From Scandinavium lactucae (lineage in GTDB: Bacteria; Pseudomonadota; Gammaproteobacteria; Enterobacterales; Enterobacteriaceae): a stretch of DNA of 64,000 nt. Positions 61,879 through 64,000 of this stretch are shown one piece after another. The notes beneath the pieces were generated by a model. It made no database searches and was not told the origin of the DNA. It saw only the letters and a list, made by a program, of their open reading frames with translations. Within the stretch, counting starts at the first letter, position 1, and each line of letters starts with the position of its first letter. The stretch covers positions 930,001-994,000 of the forward strand of contig NZ_JAWXRD010000040.1 in assembly GCF_033843265.1 (NCBI RefSeq), given 5' to 3'. The position numbers and the translations under genes were made by a program.

Positions 61879-62828
61879 CCGTGTTCTCCCATCTGTTTTT
61901 GCTGATGCTTGTGGAACCACATGATAGGCACGATCAGCAGCAACAACATCACGATTGCCACGGCAGAGGCTACCGGCCAGTCGCGGTTATTAAAGAACTC
62001 CTGCCACAGCACGCGTCCAATCATGATAGTGTCCGGCCCGCCGAGCAGTTCCGGAATAACGAACTCACCCACCGCCGGAATAAACACCAGCATCGACCCG
62101 GCAATGATCCCGCCTTTGGTCAACGGCACAATCACGCTGAAGAAGGTTTTCAGCGGTCTGGCACCTAAATCGAGCGAGGCTTCCACCAGCGAATAATCAA
62201 TGCGAGTCAGCGCGGTATAAATCGGCAGCACCATAAACGGCAAGTAGGCGTACACGATGCCGATATACACCGCCAGATTGGTGTGCAGGATTTCCAGCGG
62301 CTGGTCGATGACGCCGGTCCACAGCAGGAAATTATTCAGGATACCGTTGCTTTTCAGGATCCCCATCCAGGCATAGACACGAATCAGGAATGACGTCCAC
62401 GACGGCAGAATAATCAGCAGCAGCAGAATATTACGCGTCGACGGCTTGCTGTGCGCCACCGCCCATGCCAGCGGATATCCCATCAGCAAGCAGCAACAGG
62501 TTGAGATCGCCGCTACCTGCAACGACTGCAAATAGGCCTCGATATACAGCGGATCGTCGGTCAATTGCAGGAAGTTACCGATATTAAGCGTCAGGGTGAT
62601 TTGATTATCTGCCCACTCCCACAGATCGGTGTACGGCGGGATCGCCCGCGCAATATCGGACAAACTGATTTTAAAGACGATCAGGAACGGCAGTAAAAAC
62701 AGCAAAATAAGCCACAGATACGGCAGGGCAATCACCAGCTTGCGACCATGCTTCATCTGCATTTTGGCAAGCCATACGCCAACGCCGCCGGGCTGTTTCA
62801 CTTGTACCGGAGGTTCTAAAGTCTTCAT
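61875..62828 (-). CDS. potH: Putrescine ABC transporter permease PotH
   Basis: The 317-residue permease has a cytoplasmic N-terminal extension, six membrane helices and the EAA loop (EASLDLGARPLKTFFSVIVPL). Two adjacent ATG codons follow GAGGAGG; the second, 62828, has the better eight-base spacing and equals the E. coli start (M-x-TLEP). It lies 14 nt after potG and is coupled to potI. Confidence 0.97.
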   Translation of the reverse strand: MKTLEPPVQVKQPGGVGVWLAKMQMKHGRKLVIALPYLWLILLFLLPFLIVFKISLSDIARAIPPYTDLWEWADNQITLTLNIGNFLQLTDDPLYIEAYLQSLQVAAISTCCCLLMGYPLAWAVAHSKPSTRNILLLLIILPSWTSFLIRVYAWMGILKSNGILNNFLLWTGVIDQPLEILHTNLAVYIGIVYAYLPFMVLPIYTALTRIDYSLVEASLDLGARPLKTFFSVIVPLTKGGIIAGSMLVFIPAVGEFVIPELLGGPDTIMIGRVLWQEFFNNRDWPVASAVAIVMLLLLIVPIMWFHKHQQKQMGEHG

Positions 62829-62842
62829 CATTGCGCCCTCCT

Positions 62843-63976
62843 CTATACCGTCAGGACCACACAGCTATCGGCATCCCAGCACAGACGCACCTCATCGCCC
62901 CAGGTCGGCTGACCTTTGCGATAGCGGTGTTCGTTCTGTAACTGGGCACTGATCATCTGACCACTTTTCAGGCGAACGTGATAAATCGACAGATCGCCGA
63001 GATAGGCGATGTGTACGACTTCCCCGACCGCAAAGTTGTAGCCGTCAGCAGGTGCTCCGTCGCAGAGCATGATTTTTTCCGGGCGCAGCGCGACGTATAC
63101 CGGCACATTATCCAGCACCGACGCGTCGGCATCGACCTTCAGCGGATGCACCAGCCCCGGAGAATCAATTACCAGGCCATCTTCCTGACGCGCTTTCAAC
63201 AGCCCTTCGAACACGTTCACCGAGCCAATAAATTCGGCGCTAAAACGGGCGGTCGGATGCTCATAAATCTCTTCCGGTTCACCAATCTGTACGAACTTGC
63301 CCCGGTTCATGATCGCAATTCGCCCGGCCATGGTCATCGCTTCTTCCTGGTCATGGGTCACCATGACGCAGGTCACGCCAACACGCTCAAGAATATCCAC
63401 CACCTCGAGCTGCATCCGGTCGCGCAGTTTTTTATCCAGCGCGCCCATCGGCTCGTCGAGCAGTAACAGTTTTGGCCGTTTGGCGAGGCTGCGGGCCAAC
63501 GCCACACGCTGACGCTGGCCGCCAGAAAGCTGATGCGGCTTACGTTTGGCGTATTCCTGCATGTGAACCAGGCTCAACATCTCTTGCACCCGCTCAGCGA
63601 TTTCCGCCTTCGGCAGTTTGTCCTGCTTGAGGCCGAAAGCGATGTTCTGCTCGACGGTCATGTGCGGAAACAGCGCGTAGGACTGGAACATCATATTGAT
63701 TGGCCGCTGATAGGGCGGCACCTGCGACAGGTCTACACCATCCAGCACGATTTGCCCGGCGGTCAAGGTTTCAAAACCCGCCAGCATACGCAGCAGGGTC
63801 GATTTACCGCAGCCCGAAGGGCCGAGCAGCGCGAAGATTTCGCCTTTATAGATAGTGAGGCTGACGTCATCGACGGCGTGCTGCCCGTCAAAGGATTTGG
63901 TCAGATTGCGGATTTCCAGCAGCGGGGTCAGCGCTTTGGGGGGTTTCGCCTGTGGGCGTGGGATTGCGTCAGTCAC
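62843..63976 (-). CDS. potG: Putrescine ABC transporter ATP-binding protein PotG
   Basis: The 377-residue ATPase drives putrescine uptake. Walker A is GPSGCGKST, the signature LSGGQRQR and Walker B LLLLDEPMGA; a C-terminal TOBE domain (about 290-375) is regulatory. The GTG start at 63976 (MTDAIPRPQAK) follows GGAGAG. potF, the binding-protein gene, would lie just upstream, beyond the window edge. Confidence 0.97.
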   Translation of the reverse strand: MTDAIPRPQAKPPKALTPLLEIRNLTKSFDGQHAVDDVSLTIYKGEIFALLGPSGCGKSTLLRMLAGFETLTAGQIVLDGVDLSQVPPYQRPINMMFQSYALFPHMTVEQNIAFGLKQDKLPKAEIAERVQEMLSLVHMQEYAKRKPHQLSGGQRQRVALARSLAKRPKLLLLDEPMGALDKKLRDRMQLEVVDILERVGVTCVMVTHDQEEAMTMAGRIAIMNRGKFVQIGEPEEIYEHPTARFSAEFIGSVNVFEGLLKARQEDGLVIDSPGLVHPLKVDADASVLDNVPVYVALRPEKIMLCDGAPADGYNFAVGEVVHIAYLGDLSIYHVRLKSGQMISAQLQNEHRYRKGQPTWGDEVRLCWDADSCVVLTV

Positions 63977-64000
63977 GAGGGTGCTCTCCGGTAAAAAAAA

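Overview
The window is chromosomal DNA of a member of the Enterobacteriaceae. Nearly every gene has a close counterpart in Escherichia coli in the same relative order (the segment from potG back to pflA), but several features differ from E. coli: a long-form PflA, no serW tRNA beside infA, two autotransporters between infA and clpA, and a redox/two-component cluster between artJ and rlmC. This points to an Enterobacter/Lelliottia/Citrobacter/Klebsiella-type genome. I cannot fix the genus from sequence alone.

Layout. 1-1942: the integrase end of a P2-like prophage (start of an unknown early gene, cox, repressor C, integrase), which stops 16 nt before the pflA start codon. 1943-9085: pflA, a LysR regulator, the MFS transporter ycaD, and the anaerobic DMSO reductase operon dmsABC with an upstream FNR box. 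9295-23592: housekeeping genes serS, rarA, lolA, ftsK, lrp, trxB, cydDC, aat and infA. 23862-29869: an accessory islet with two type V autotransporters, one with a tyrosine-phosphatase-like passenger and one with an S6 serine-protease passenger, in the infA-clpA interval where E. coli has tRNA-Ser serW. 30055-43042 and on: clpA/clpS, cspD, macAB, ybjX, ybjD, aqpZ, lysO, hcp-hcr, poxB, ltaE, ybjT, ybjS, amiD-ybjQ, ybjP. 51415-55192: arginine transport artPIQM and artJ, with ArgR-box-like sites. 55253-59273: a histidine kinase/response regulator pair diverging from a cytochrome b, molybdopterin oxidoreductase and methionine-rich MXKDX-repeat cluster. 59314-63976: rlmC, ybjO and the putrescine transporter genes potI, potH, potG; potF would lie just beyond the right edge.

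How the genes work together. Several loci serve low-oxygen or redox life: pflA activates pyruvate formate-lyase, dmsABC respires DMSO, cydDC exports thiols for cytochrome bd assembly, hcp-hcr handles NO, and poxB oxidises pyruvate. The most interesting candidates for undescribed biology are: (1) the two-component/cytochrome b/Moco enzyme/Met-rich protein cluster, which resembles a periplasmic oxidant-scavenging and methionine sulfoxide repair module; (2) the phosphatase autotransporter and its protease neighbour; and (3) the prophage end that places pflA directly downstream of the lysogenic C-int transcription unit.
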